Part shown: positions 7,651 through 15,906 of the stretch, one piece after another
How the letters are laid out: every line of letters begins with the position of its first letter
Position numbering within the stretch: the first letter of the stretch is position 1
Source of the DNA: JBGPTK01 sp963797765
GTDB lineage: Bacteria; Acidobacteriota; Terriglobia; Acidiferrales; UBA7541
Assembly (NCBI GenBank): GCA_963797765.1
Contig: CAWCQU010000004.1
Location: 310,001-374,000 of the forward strand
Direction of reading: 5' to 3'
Length of the DNA stretch: 64,000 nucleotides
Program-made: the position numbers and the translations under genes
Notes under the pieces: generated by a model
Databases searched by the model: none
The model's input: only the letters and a program-made list of their open reading frames with translations
What the model was told of the DNA's origin: nothing

Positions 7651-8677
7651 GCGTCTTTACCCGCAGCGGCCAGTGCCCAGATGGTATACTCCCTTAGTGC
7701 GCCATGGCCAAATATTTTCTTCGATCAAATTCTCACGGCCACCCGCCACCACACTCGCAGCCGCAGTGACTGAGACATGCACGAGCAATCCCTATGGCGA
7801 CGCCCTCGTCTGCGCGGGCGGGGATACCAGTCCATTCCACTTCACCGGCAAAGAGCACGACTATGAATCCAACCTCGACAACTTCGGCGCGAGATACAAC
7901 TCAGCAAGTGTTGGACGGTTCATGAGTCCCGATGAAATTGGCCCAGGCCAACATCCAGCGGCCCTCCAAACTTGGAACTTGTATGCATATGTCAGCAACA
8001 ACCCCTTGATTCTCGTTGATCCAACCGGTCAATACACTTGTGACAGTGCGACTGTTACCGCACAACAATGCAATAACTTTCAGGCAGGACTGGACGCAGC
8101 TCAGCAGGCTGCTAACAATTTGAGGGATAAATATGGTGCTGATTCTTCACAGTACCAAGATGCCCAACGTGCTGTTGATGCTTACGGAAAGCAGGGCGTA
8201 GATAATGGTGTCGTCATCGCGCAAGCTAAAATCGGCGATCCAGCAGATACGATAGTGGCAGGGAATGCAGTTGCCAAGACTGCTGATAATCCAAATGGAC
8301 AGAATATTCGCGTCGTGTTCGACAAGGACTCAAACCTTTTGGGAGGAGAGAATATCTCAAGTTTGGGCGCACTTGAAGCGCACGAGGGAGTGCACGTTGC
8401 TGATGGGTCGGACTGGGCCAGCTCTGGCCTCTCCCCCAATGCAAATCCGTCACTTTTCCAAACCGAGTTCAATGCCTATCGAGTTGAGGCAAGTATCGGC
8501 GAAGGGATGGGAAACTCCAATATGGAGATCTCAGTCGGTAAAAGAGACTACAATTTTTCTCTTCCAATGAAGCCCGTCGATTCCGTCAGGATGTGGCTGA
8601 TGATAAGGCATGAATATCCAAAATACAACATGGACGCGTTCTACCGAAATACGAGGATAACGGGGGCCCCGCGATGA
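7640..8677 (+). CDS. 5'-truncated Rhs-family protein with HExxH C-terminal toxin-like domain
   Basis: From about 7770 the frame encodes the Rhs core terminus: FTGKEHDYESNLDNFGARY, SVGRFMSPD and NLYAYVSNNPLILVDPTG. The large beta-shell part that should precede it is missing, and the frame upstream of ~7750 is repeat DNA, so 7640 is only the open-frame limit and not a true start. After DPTGQ a variable C-terminal domain of ~210 residues holds HEGVH (codons 8381-8395) and a downstream acidic candidate in TEFNAYRVE, a zinc-metallopeptidase-like signature. In the polymorphic-toxin model this part is the effector. Its stop overlaps the next start (ATGA), as toxin-immunity pairs often do. Whether it is expressed without its own start is unknown. 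Confidence 0.7.
   Translation: MRHPRLYPQRPVPRWYTPLVRHGQIFSSIKFSRPPATTLAAAVTETCTSNPYGDALVCAGGDTSPFHFTGKEHDYESNLDNFGARYNSASVGRFMSPDEIGPGQHPAALQTWNLYAYVSNNPLILVDPTGQYTCDSATVTAQQCNNFQAGLDAAQQAANNLRDKYGADSSQYQDAQRAVDAYGKQGVDNGVVIAQAKIGDPADTIVAGNAVAKTADNPNGQNIRVVFDKDSNLLGGENISSLGALEAHEGVHVADGSDWASSGLSPNANPSLFQTEFNAYRVEASIGEGMGNSNMEISVGKRDYNFSLPMKPVDSVRMWLMIRHEYPKYNMDAFYRNTRITGAPR
7708..7748 (+). repeat. 41-base direct repeat, copy B
   Basis: Matches 6026-6066 at 40 of 41 positions. It joins directly to the truncated Rhs reading frame. Confidence 0.8.
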
Positions 8678-9267
8678 AAATTCTCGTCGTTGCTCTGTTT
8701 ATGTGCGTGGCGCAGTTAGCGACACCGTTCGAATTCGACGCGGGGCCAAAGACGCACGGCCTCCTGCTGGATCCATCGAAGCAGTACGTGTATTTGAAGT
8801 TCGATCATGTTGGCGCTCGGCACCCACTCTCGCGAGATGAGGACAATAGAGGCCTTTGGCTACGGCTTGTCAATAACTTCCGAATTTCGATTGTGGTCGC
8901 TGTATTCAGCACTGGAACGACCGATCCGGGAGTTGGGGTTTACGACGAAGTGGTTCCATTGGTTGCAAAATCTACAATTGTGCGTTTCGGTGACAAGGCT
9001 GACACTCGCTCGAAGCCACTCGGGCAAGCTCAAGAAGTATCTCCAGCTGGTTATCCCCATCCCGATGTTTTTTCAACTACGATTATTTCTCCCGGTGAGA
9101 GCCTGCTCTTTAGCGTACCCTTGAGTCATGTTTCACCCTCCTGGGGTATGCAAATCCGGTTTTATCTTGATATTCCGGGTCACTCATACGGCTCGGGACC
9201 ATACAGCGTAGTCTCATTCGACTGGCAGGACATTCCAGAGAGATTCCGGAAAAATAGTAGCCAATGA
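8674..9267 (+). CDS. Secreted protein, candidate immunity partner of the Rhs C-terminal domain
   Basis: A 197-residue protein whose ATG overlaps the Rhs stop by four bases (ATGA), so it is likely translationally coupled. A signal peptide is visible in the first ~18 residues (MKILVVALFMCVAQLATP), placing the mature protein in the periplasm or outside. No known domain is recognised. The position directly behind a toxin-like C-terminal domain suggests an immunity role, which would fit a target outside the cytoplasm. This is an inference from context only. Confidence 0.65.
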   Translation: MKILVVALFMCVAQLATPFEFDAGPKTHGLLLDPSKQYVYLKFDHVGARHPLSRDEDNRGLWLRLVNNFRISIVVAVFSTGTTDPGVGVYDEVVPLVAKSTIVRFGDKADTRSKPLGQAQEVSPAGYPHPDVFSTTIISPGESLLFSVPLSHVSPSWGMQIRFYLDIPGHSYGSGPYSVVSFDWQDIPERFRKNSSQ

Positions 9268-9414
9268 ATATCTCTAACTGCTTAAGCGTCGGCCGGATGC
9301 CGTCATTACTTGTGGGTGGGCGGGTGGCAAGCTCTTAGTCGCTGAAGGGCCCGGGTGCCGCTCGATAAGAACGAAGGCGGCGGGTGGGGCAGACTTAACG
9401 AGGCGAGAAGATCT

Positions 9415-9540
9415 GGGTGCCGCACCCTTCGTGGTTAAGGGTGCGGTTCTTGACTCTGACTTTTTTCTCTTGGATTCGAACCTCCAAGTCTCTCCGAGCA
9501 ATTGGATCGATCCGAATCAATGCCTGCTCAACTCGTGCAA
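9415..9540 (-). pseudogene. REP palindrome (copy 4) with decayed RAYT C-terminal coding remnant
   Basis: The REP stem is at 9420-9429 and 9437-9446. On the minus strand from ~9527 the DNA encodes LIRIDPIAR and, after a frameshift, GETWRFESKRKKSESRTAPL, parallel to LIAIDPVDAGETTRVEHKTEKSKSRTAPL of the intact RAYT. It is the last piece of a second RAYT gene, broken by at least one frameshift and missing its catalytic part. Confidence 0.7.
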
Positions 9541-9981
9541 AGTACGATCGAAACTTGAACTACAATCCCATTTTTCTCTTGACTTCTTAGTTACCTTTGT
9601 GGTAAATAGTGGTATGAGAGAATACGCTAAGAGTTCCCAAGCAACCCTCCCGAGCACCTATCGCCGCTCAGCGTCGCACTCTTCACGGCTTTTCAGCACG
9701 CCCGCCTCGCGGAAAATTTCAATCTTCGCAACGCGCCCGCCACAAACAATTTCGGAACGAAAAACCGACATCCCGACAGACCAATCGGGACGCAAAAACC
9801 GCGCTTCTAATCGCCAATGGATAACATAGTCAAAATCGCTCAACTAATTGACAACACAAGTGGTTACAAAATCCTAATCGCTCCTATATCGTACATTCGT
9901 AAGCCCTGTTTTCGGCGCCCGGAAAAACCTGTTTGCGGCGAGACAGAAATCGATTTTCTCGCATCCGTGGCTCCGCTCGCA
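9541..9981. other. Intergenic stretch without a supported gene
   Basis: The plus-strand frame around 9613-9829 starts MREYAKSSQATL and has no ribosome site or recognisable domain. It contains a small hairpin (ATCCCGA...TCGGGA). I see no RNA gene here. Confidence 0.4.
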
Positions 9982-10653
9982 TCACAACAGCCACGGGACC
10001 AGGGCTTTCGAGGTGCGGCAGTAGGCCTCGTATTCGGGGCCGAACACCGCGCGCATGTTTTCTTCTTCCAACCGGATTTTGCGATGGTAGGCAATCGAGA
10101 GCAGAACGACTCCAGCAAACGCGTGCCATTCGCCCGAAGTGACCGCAGTGCCGAGGGTCATGCCCAGCATGGCGGTGTAGATCGGATGGCGAATCAATCG
10201 ATAAGGTCCGCTGCGAATCAGTTGGTGATCGACTTTGGCGGTGATGGCGCCGCTCCAGTTCCGGCCCAGGTGATGCCGGGCCCAGAAAGCCAGCAGCATG
10301 AAACCGGCTTGAATGGCAATTCCAATCGGAACAAGCGCCGAAATCACCGGCAGAAAACGGCGGTCGCCCAATCCCGGAACACGCCAGAAGAGCAGCAACA
10401 AGGAAATATTCAGCAGCGCCTGGTGCAGCAGCGTGGACCACACGGCTTCCGAGCGCTGCACGGGCGCCGAATTTCTTGCCGCCAGGCTCCAATACAAGCT
10501 GAAAAAGATCCACAGCGCGCCCGGAACCCGAAGCGGCTGCACGATGTGTTCAATCGGAATGTGCTTGCCCTGAAAGCCGATGAACAGCCCGAGCAGCGCG
10601 CCGATCAGCAAACCCGCGACGACGGGCAGGGAGAGCCGAATCTGGAGTCGCAT
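9982..10653 (-). CDS. Isoprenylcysteine carboxyl methyltransferase-like integral membrane protein
   Basis: The C-terminal half carries the ICMT/PEMT-type signature: LIRSGPYRLIRHPIYTAML near residues 145-165 and EEENMRAVFGPEYEAYCRTS near 195-215. In this family these bind S-adenosylmethionine at the membrane face. Four or five hydrophobic segments precede and follow it. The 223-residue length is typical. The ATG follows AAGGGAA. Bacterial members methylate varied lipids or isoprenoids, and the substrate here is unknown. No operon partner is evident. Confidence 0.8.
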   Translation of the reverse strand: MRLQIRLSLPVVAGLLIGALLGLFIGFQGKHIPIEHIVQPLRVPGALWIFFSLYWSLAARNSAPVQRSEAVWSTLLHQALLNISLLLLFWRVPGLGDRRFLPVISALVPIGIAIQAGFMLLAFWARHHLGRNWSGAITAKVDHQLIRSGPYRLIRHPIYTAMLGMTLGTAVTSGEWHAFAGVVLLSIAYHRKIRLEEENMRAVFGPEYEAYCRTSKALVPWLL

Positions 10654-10757
10654 TTCCCTTCTACGTTCCTTTCGAGGAAGCAGTTCGAACCGGCGATGGC
10701 TCCGTGCGCGAAGCGGTTTGAATTGGAAATTTGATGATGAAAGTTTTTGGTGAAAAA

Positions 10758-11033
10758 TTAGGAGATTGCTTTCTTCACCTGGTTGAATGCGCGCGAACCG
10801 GCTTCGGCCACGTCACCCAACTGGTCAGAGACGTCTTCGACCACTTCCCTGGCCTGCCGGCTGATCTTGCGTCCCGCGGCGGTGGCCTGATTCAGGCCCC
10901 TGCGGGCGTTATCGCGGAGGAATTCACGAGTCTCTTCTCCAGACTTGGGCGCGAACAGGACACCCAACGCAGCTCCAACTCCCACTCCAATCACAAAAGC
11001 TGTCAATGTTCCCGACCAGTCTTCTCGACTCAT
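10758..11033 (-). CDS. YtxH-domain small membrane protein
   Basis: A 91-residue protein with a glycine-rich N-terminal membrane segment (TAFVIGVGVGAALGVLFAP) followed by KSGEETREFLRD, the usual YtxH signature, and a charged amphipathic helix. GGAG lies 7 bases upstream of the ATG. Members are general-stress or cell-envelope associated in other bacteria, with no defined activity. Confidence 0.8.
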   Translation of the reverse strand: MSREDWSGTLTAFVIGVGVGAALGVLFAPKSGEETREFLRDNARRGLNQATAAGRKISRQAREVVEDVSDQLGDVAEAGSRAFNQVKKAIS

Positions 11034-11202
11034 GGTGATTCTCCTGAATTCAAATTTGGTAAAAATTTTCTTTTCCAGCCACGGAATTTCAATTGAGCCG
11101 GAGTTTAAATGACATGGCTACTTTAGCAGAGAAAATAGAGCGGAAGGAATTCTTTGTAGCGACGCGCGGTGAATAGAAATGCGGCGGCAAATCGCGACGG
11201 AT

Positions 11203-11457
11203 TTATTTGGGCGGCTGGCTTTTCAAGATGGCGGTGATTCCCTGGCTTTCGAGCTGGAGCTGCACAACATGTGCCGAAGCGGCATCGCTGTACGGTCCCA
11301 CATTGACACGGAAGAGATGATCGCCGGGGCGTTTGATTACGAATGACTGAAAATTTTTCTTCGCCAAGTCGGAGCTCATCTGGACCGCATTGATTTCTTC
11401 TTTCATTGCCCCAACCTGGAGCACGAAATTGCCTGCGTTTGAAGGCTGGTGAGGCAA
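11203..11457 (-). CDS. SPOR domain, C-terminal part of a frameshifted PilZ-SPOR protein
   Basis: The 85 residues form a SPOR domain (NFVLQVGAMKEEINAVQMSS ... LFRVNVGPYSDAASAHVVQLQ), a fold that binds denuded peptidoglycan at division sites. The frame has no credible start of its own, since the first possible codon is TTG without a Shine-Dalgarno. It overlaps and continues the upstream PilZ gene in another frame, joining around 11460-11485. I read the two as one gene split by a single-base frameshift. Confidence 0.65.
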   Translation of the reverse strand: MPHQPSNAGNFVLQVGAMKEEINAVQMSSDLAKKNFQSFVIKRPGDHLFRVNVGPYSDAASAHVVQLQLESQGITAILKSQPPK

Positions 11458-12197
11458 CTGCCAGTTCTTGGAAACTGAAGAATAGACGAGGGGTCAGACG
11501 ACGCAGAGGCAGGGGGCGTCGAAACCGCCGCCGATTGTGGCGTCGACTGTGGACTCGATTGCTGCGACGGAACTAGGGCCGGAGATGATGCAGCGGGCGC
11601 TGCCCCGGAAGCAGCGGCGGAAGGCGCAGCGACTGGAGCAAATTGTTGGGCCTGGGACGGCTGTTGCGTGCGGCTCATCAGGAACGCAAAAAGAAAAAGG
11701 GTGCTGGAAAGAAATACCAAGCCCCAGAAAAGCCCATCGAGGCGGCGCGGCTTCGCAGCCGCATCCGCAACGGAATTCTGGAATGTGGAATTAGGGGCAA
11801 CATCGGTGAGCACCGAAGGAACGACCCGAAGACGCGGCTCCGAGACGGGAGCCGGCGTTTCCTTTTGCCAATGGCCCGTATGCGAGATAGCTGAAGCAGA
11901 AAGCCATTCTCGCAATTGAAGGCGAGAAGTTTCCGGGAGGTCGATGAAACGCACTCCGATACGGTGATTCCAGCGGTCCACCCATACCATGCGAGCGCGA
12001 GCTTCAATCGTGGCGCTCGTCGAGGGCAGATGAAAATTCAGATTGATGGGCGCCGTGCGGCTTTTTGGAGTCAAGCCATCCAAAGCCAGGCCGCCTTCAC
12101 TGATATCAAAAAGCAAGCCGCCCTGCTTTTCATTCATGCGCACAAAAATCGCCGGATCCATTGTCAGGCGGGCGTGTTCTCGACGGTCGTTGATCAT
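11403..12197 (-). CDS. PilZ-domain membrane protein, N-terminal part of a frameshifted PilZ-SPOR protein
   Basis: An N-terminal PilZ domain starts with RREHARL (near residue 5) and has DISEGGLAL and a GVRF strand. PilZ domains often bind c-di-GMP through RxxxR and (D/N)xSxxG, and both are recognisable. A transmembrane segment near residues 155-175 (FWGLVFLSSTLFLFAFLM) and a Pro/Ser/Ala-rich linker follow. The frame then runs out of register where the SPOR domain begins. The start at 12197 (MINDRREHAR) is preferred over the open frame further upstream, which lacks an ATG. Confidence 0.7.
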   Translation of the reverse strand: MINDRREHARLTMDPAIFVRMNEKQGGLLFDISEGGLALDGLTPKSRTAPINLNFHLPSTSATIEARARMVWVDRWNHRIGVRFIDLPETSRLQLREWLSASAISHTGHWQKETPAPVSEPRLRVVPSVLTDVAPNSTFQNSVADAAAKPRRLDGLFWGLVFLSSTLFLFAFLMSRTQQPSQAQQFAPVAAPSAAASGAAPAASSPALVPSQQSSPQSTPQSAAVSTPPASASSDPSSILQFPRTGSCLTSLQTQAISCSRLGQ

Positions 12198-12408
12198 CTT
12201 GAAATTGCTTTCAATCGCCGGGAGGGGGCGGCTTGGATTCGACTGTGGCAAAGCAGAGTGTAACACTGGATTTTTGTAAAGCAATATCCGGACGGTAAGA
12301 ACTTTCGAATCCGTGACTGGTTGAGTTCAGTACTTACAGTTCTCGTCCAGCAGTTCCCATGTGAAACAGTATTCAGATTCCTTGGTTGCCGCCACGAACG
12401 GGCTTTGA

Positions 12409-13689
12409 CTATGTGGGAAGAGGGCGGCCCTTGGTTTCGAGGCCGAAGGGTAGCAGGAGAAGTCCCACCAGAAACGCCAGCGAAGTGAGGGCAATGGGAG
12501 TGCCGATGCTGCCGAAGTGGCGGACGCCAGCGCCGGCCAGAAACGTGATTCCCGCTCCCGCAAAGCGCGCGATGGAGGTGGCGAATGCGAAAGCACTGGC
12601 ACGGCATTCGGTGGGATATTGCTCCGGCAGCCACAGCGTGTACATGGCGAAATTGGCGCCGCCAAGACCGAGAAAAACGAGACAAACGAAGAACCACTGA
12701 ATTGCATTTTGTTGAAGATAGAAAACATAACCGAAAGCCGCAGCGATCGAGCAAAACATGCAGGCGAAGAAAAGGGCCATGGTGCGGAGACGGCCGAAAC
12801 GTTCGGCCAGCCACGGAAGAAGGATGCATCCGGCTATTGTGAAGGAGGCCAGGAGCATGGTGGCGTAGGATGAAAGACGGTCGCCCAAAACAGCGCTTTG
12901 CCCGCTGCGAGCGGCGAGAGACTGCACGGCTGCGGGGACATATACCGAACCGGCCCAAAGTCCGGTGACCGAGACGACCATATACATGAAATTGAGAATA
13001 GTGCGGCGGCGATATTCCGGGGAAAAGAGCGTGTACAAGGGACGCCAGAGAGACCAGGATCGCACCTGATCGAGTTTTGTGGTCCAACGACTAGGTTCGC
13101 TTACGCCGTGCCGAATGTACGCCACCAGCAGAGCCGGAACGCCCCCTAAGGCAAACATGGCCCGCCATCCGAAATGCGCGCCGATTCCGTAATTGGCCAC
13201 TGCGGCAAGAAAAATTCCCACGTAGTAGCCGGTGTGCATGAATCCTGCCGCCATTTTGCGCCGGTCTTCGGGCCATTCCTCGGCAACGAAGGTTCCGCCC
13301 ATGGCCCATTCGCCGCCAATGCCAATTCCAGCCAGAAAACGAAAGACGGCCAATTGCCAGATGTTGGTGACGAAGGCGCTGAGACAAGTGAACACCGAAT
13401 ACCACAAGATGGTGAGCATCAAGGTGCGCACGCGGCCGAATTTATCGGCCAGCGGACCCCAGAGAAACGCGCAGCCCCAACCCACCAGGAAAATCGCAAA
13501 CAGCAACCCGCCATAAAATCCGGTGCTTCCAGTGGTGGCGGGAATTCCGGATCGTGGAAGGAGTTCGCGAAGCGACGGCACCATCACCAGGGCGTAGATA
13601 AAGGAATCCATCCCGTCAAGCGCCCAGCCAGCCCATGAGGCCCAGAAGCCCCGGATTTGATTGCGCGTTAAACGGGTAGAGGTCGCCAT
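12409..13689 (-). CDS. Major facilitator superfamily transporter (sialate/aromatic-acid:H+ symporter-like)
   Basis: A 426-residue, 12-helix transporter. The inter-helix 2/3 motif is GPLADKFGRVRT and the matching second-half motif is LAERFGRLRT. The segment FRFLAGIGIGGEWAMGGTFV with AEEWPEDRRKMAAG resembles the AAHS/NanT group, which import organic acids. It stands alone on the minus strand. Substrate cannot be assigned. Confidence 0.85.
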   Translation of the reverse strand: MATSTRLTRNQIRGFWASWAGWALDGMDSFIYALVMVPSLRELLPRSGIPATTGSTGFYGGLLFAIFLVGWGCAFLWGPLADKFGRVRTLMLTILWYSVFTCLSAFVTNIWQLAVFRFLAGIGIGGEWAMGGTFVAEEWPEDRRKMAAGFMHTGYYVGIFLAAVANYGIGAHFGWRAMFALGGVPALLVAYIRHGVSEPSRWTTKLDQVRSWSLWRPLYTLFSPEYRRRTILNFMYMVVSVTGLWAGSVYVPAAVQSLAARSGQSAVLGDRLSSYATMLLASFTIAGCILLPWLAERFGRLRTMALFFACMFCSIAAAFGYVFYLQQNAIQWFFVCLVFLGLGGANFAMYTLWLPEQYPTECRASAFAFATSIARFAGAGITFLAGAGVRHFGSIGTPIALTSLAFLVGLLLLPFGLETKGRPLPT

Positions 13690-13844
13690 GATGATGAGCC
13701 GGCGCGGATTCTACGTTGCGAAGGAAAGATGCGCAACGCGAGGTTTTGAAAGTTGATGTTCGAAGAAGTGTCCGGCAAGGAAGCGATTCAGGCGCGCGAG
13801 TAGTGCAGCAGATGGAACGCTGTCCTCTCGGCACATTCTGCGCT

Positions 13845-13870
13845 GGATCCTTCGCGTTGCTCAGGATGAC
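13845..13870 (-). repeat. Inverted copy of the dispersed GTCATNCTGAGC repeat
   Basis: On the minus strand it reads GTCATCCTGAGCAACGCGAA then GGATCC. It sits in the 290-base divergent gap between the MFS transporter and the SDR gene, which otherwise shows nothing recognisable. Confidence 0.65.
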
Positions 13871-13982
13871 TGCAAAACCGAGGCTGCAATTCGAGGTTTT
13901 GATTTCGCGGCAGAGCATTTGGCCGGGCCGGAGAGAACAGTGATATTCTCTGTGATTCTTTGGAGTTACGGAGGAGATGGAA

Positions 13983-14765
13983 ATGCTGCTTGAGAGGCGG
14001 GTCGCGCTGGTGACGGGCGGGGGACGGGGGCTGGGACGTACGATTGGGAGGCGGTTCGCTGCGGATGGCGCGGCTGTGTTTTTAACGGCGCGGACGGAAA
14101 AGGAAATTCAGAGCGTTGCTTCGGAAATTCAAGCGGCCGGGGGACGCGCGGCCTATGTAACGGGAGACGCAACGCAAGAAGCGGATTGCGAGCGAATCGT
14201 AGTCGCGGCGCGCGAAGCATTCGGACGAGTGGATATCCTGGTAAACAACGCGGGGATCTTTGGTCCGGTGAAACTGTTGGAGGAATTGACGCCGAAGGAA
14301 TGGGATGAGGTGATCGCGATCAATTTGCGAGCGCCATTCCTGCTTTCGCGGCTGGTGCTGCCGGAAATGTATGCGCGTCGTAGCGGAAACATCCTGAATA
14401 TTTCCAGCATTTCCTCGAAGATGGCGTTGCAACTCCAGGCGCCCTACACGGCAACCAAAGCGGCGATCAATGGACTGACGCGGGCGATGGCGGCGGAAGG
14501 CGCGCGAAGGGGAGTTCGGGTGAACGCTCTCGTTCCGGGGCCCCTGCCGGAAACACAAATGTCCCGGAATCTGGGACATGCGCTGGCGGAACGGTTTCAG
14601 GCGGAACCGGACAAGCTATTCGCGCAGTTCGTCGAGGGGATTTTGCAAGGAAGACCCCAGACTACCGAAGAAGTGGCCACTGCCGCGCTTTTTCTGGTCT
14701 CAGACCAATCGAGCGCGATTACGGGGCAGTCTCTGAACGTTGATGGCGGAATGTCTTTCTGCTGA
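13983..14765 (+). CDS. Short-chain dehydrogenase/reductase (FabG-like)
   Basis: A classical SDR: cofactor motif TGGGRGLG near residue 11, NNAG near 90, catalytic Ser in ISSIS and YTATK for the Tyr-Lys pair near 155-159. It ends with the common ITGQSLNVDGGMSF. NADPH-type oxidoreductase activity is expected, but the substrate is open. Two ATGs are possible. GGAGG at 13970-13974 is only 2 bases from the first (13977) and 8 from the second (13983), so the second was chosen. The 3' end overlaps a convergent small gene by 47 bases. Confidence 0.85.
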   Translation: MLLERRVALVTGGGRGLGRTIGRRFAADGAAVFLTARTEKEIQSVASEIQAAGGRAAYVTGDATQEADCERIVVAAREAFGRVDILVNNAGIFGPVKLLEELTPKEWDEVIAINLRAPFLLSRLVLPEMYARRSGNILNISSISSKMALQLQAPYTATKAAINGLTRAMAAEGARRGVRVNALVPGPLPETQMSRNLGHALAERFQAEPDKLFAQFVEGILQGRPQTTEEVATAALFLVSDQSSAITGQSLNVDGGMSFC

Positions 14766-15024
14766 TTTCTTCGAGCTGGCCGACGCGCCGCCAAGCCGAC
14801 CCGGCCATCTCGCGCGCACGAGGCTTCATCCATCCCAAACCGCGCTCTCCAATTTCCTGCACGACGAAAAAAAGGAAAGCGATGAATAAGCCGATTCCGA
14901 GCAAGAGGGCGAACAGGAGCTCCGCAGCCAACAATTCTTGCACAAAATAAATTTGAACAGCAATTGCTGCTGCTATTGTGAACCACACCCACTTCTTAAC
15001 AGTCTTTAAACGAGCCGTTATCAT
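14719..15024 (-). CDS. Small membrane protein of unknown function
   Basis: A 101-residue protein with a basic start (MITARLKTVKKW), two closely spaced transmembrane segments (about residues 13-32 and 35-56) and a charged cytosolic tail. It has no domain I recognise. The last 15 codons overlap the end of the convergent SDR gene. Reality rests on the coherent membrane profile. Confidence 0.5.
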   Translation of the reverse strand: MITARLKTVKKWVWFTIAAAIAVQIYFVQELLAAELLFALLLGIGLFIAFLFFVVQEIGERGLGWMKPRAREMAGSAWRRVGQLEEISRKTFRHQRSETAP

Positions 15025-15181
15025 TTGGACTCCACCTACCCTTTCGTACTGTATAGATGCAAGTAACCGCCCAAACGGATCAAATGATTAAATACATGGC
15101 AGTACTAGGATTAGCGCGATGCCAATCTAAGGAAACTATTAGAAATGGGAACTCATCTTCCTTTATACATACTTTTGGTTG

Positions 15182-15901
15182 CTACTTTCGGGCAGGCTTC
15201 CGGGCTGGCCGTTTCCTGTCCGAAAGGACAGGTTTTCGCTTTCTGGAGCGAGTGATGATTTTGATGGGTTTACGGCGTTGGTTTGAGGCGGTTTTCTTAC
15301 CGGATTTTTTGGTTTTAGCTGCTTTCGAGCGTTCTTTGAAGTGCTCTACTGGAGGCAGCTTCAAAGATTCTTGCAAAAATTTTGCTACGAGACCGCTTCG
15401 AACCATCCAGGCGAGGGCTTCGATGAAAAAATTCCGGGAAAGATGATCGAGCTTTTCGCGGGGCCAATCGTGCATCGATTGGTGGCGAGTCATGATCGCC
15501 AAACCTTGCTCATGGAAAACAAATCGCGGCGGGCGGTGCGTGAGCCAGCGGATATATTCGAACATTTTCCGGACCAGGCTGCCCTGCGCGGCCACCAATC
15601 GCTGGTGCGCGTCTGAACCGGGCGGCGCGACGAACGCGAAGAATATGCATTCCGGAGGTTCTGGGGTGAGGTACGCGAAACCGGAATCTTCGAGCAGATA
15701 TCCCATGAAAAAGCCGATGGATTCCGGATGATCGCTGGGGTTCGGGCATGCAGGCGGCGAGATCGCTGGGCGCGCCGCCTTGGGGTGCAGGAACCAGAAT
15801 CCGCGTAGGCTCTGGCTGCGCTCCGGCATTGCACGGTAGCCGCGCAGATAAGGTGCGGCAAGTTCTCGGACCCAGCCGAGTGGTTCGGGATCGATACCCA
15901 A
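15182..15901 (-). CDS. Conserved-looking hypothetical protein with Lys/Arg-rich tail
   Basis: About 190 ordered residues without a family I know are followed by a strongly basic tail (KTKKSGKKTASNQRRKPIK...) of ~45 residues that could bind nucleic acid or be disordered. It begins 6 bases before the end of the acyl-CoA dehydrogenase stop region, with a TTG start and AAGGA about 11 bases upstream, so it probably forms one transcript with that gene. An ATG start further in is also possible. Confidence 0.55.
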   Translation of the reverse strand: MGIDPEPLGWVRELAAPYLRGYRAMPERSQSLRGFWFLHPKAARPAISPPACPNPSDHPESIGFFMGYLLEDSGFAYLTPEPPECIFFAFVAPPGSDAHQRLVAAQGSLVRKMFEYIRWLTHRPPRFVFHEQGLAIMTRHQSMHDWPREKLDHLSRNFFIEALAWMVRSGLVAKFLQESLKLPPVEHFKERSKAAKTKKSGKKTASNQRRKPIKIITRSRKRKPVLSDRKRPARKPARK

Positions 15902-15906
15902 AGTTT

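Noticed and set aside
9613..9829. Short plus-strand frame starting MREYAKSSQATL
   Set aside because: Low-complexity Ser/Arg composition, no ribosome site, in repeat-remnant DNA.
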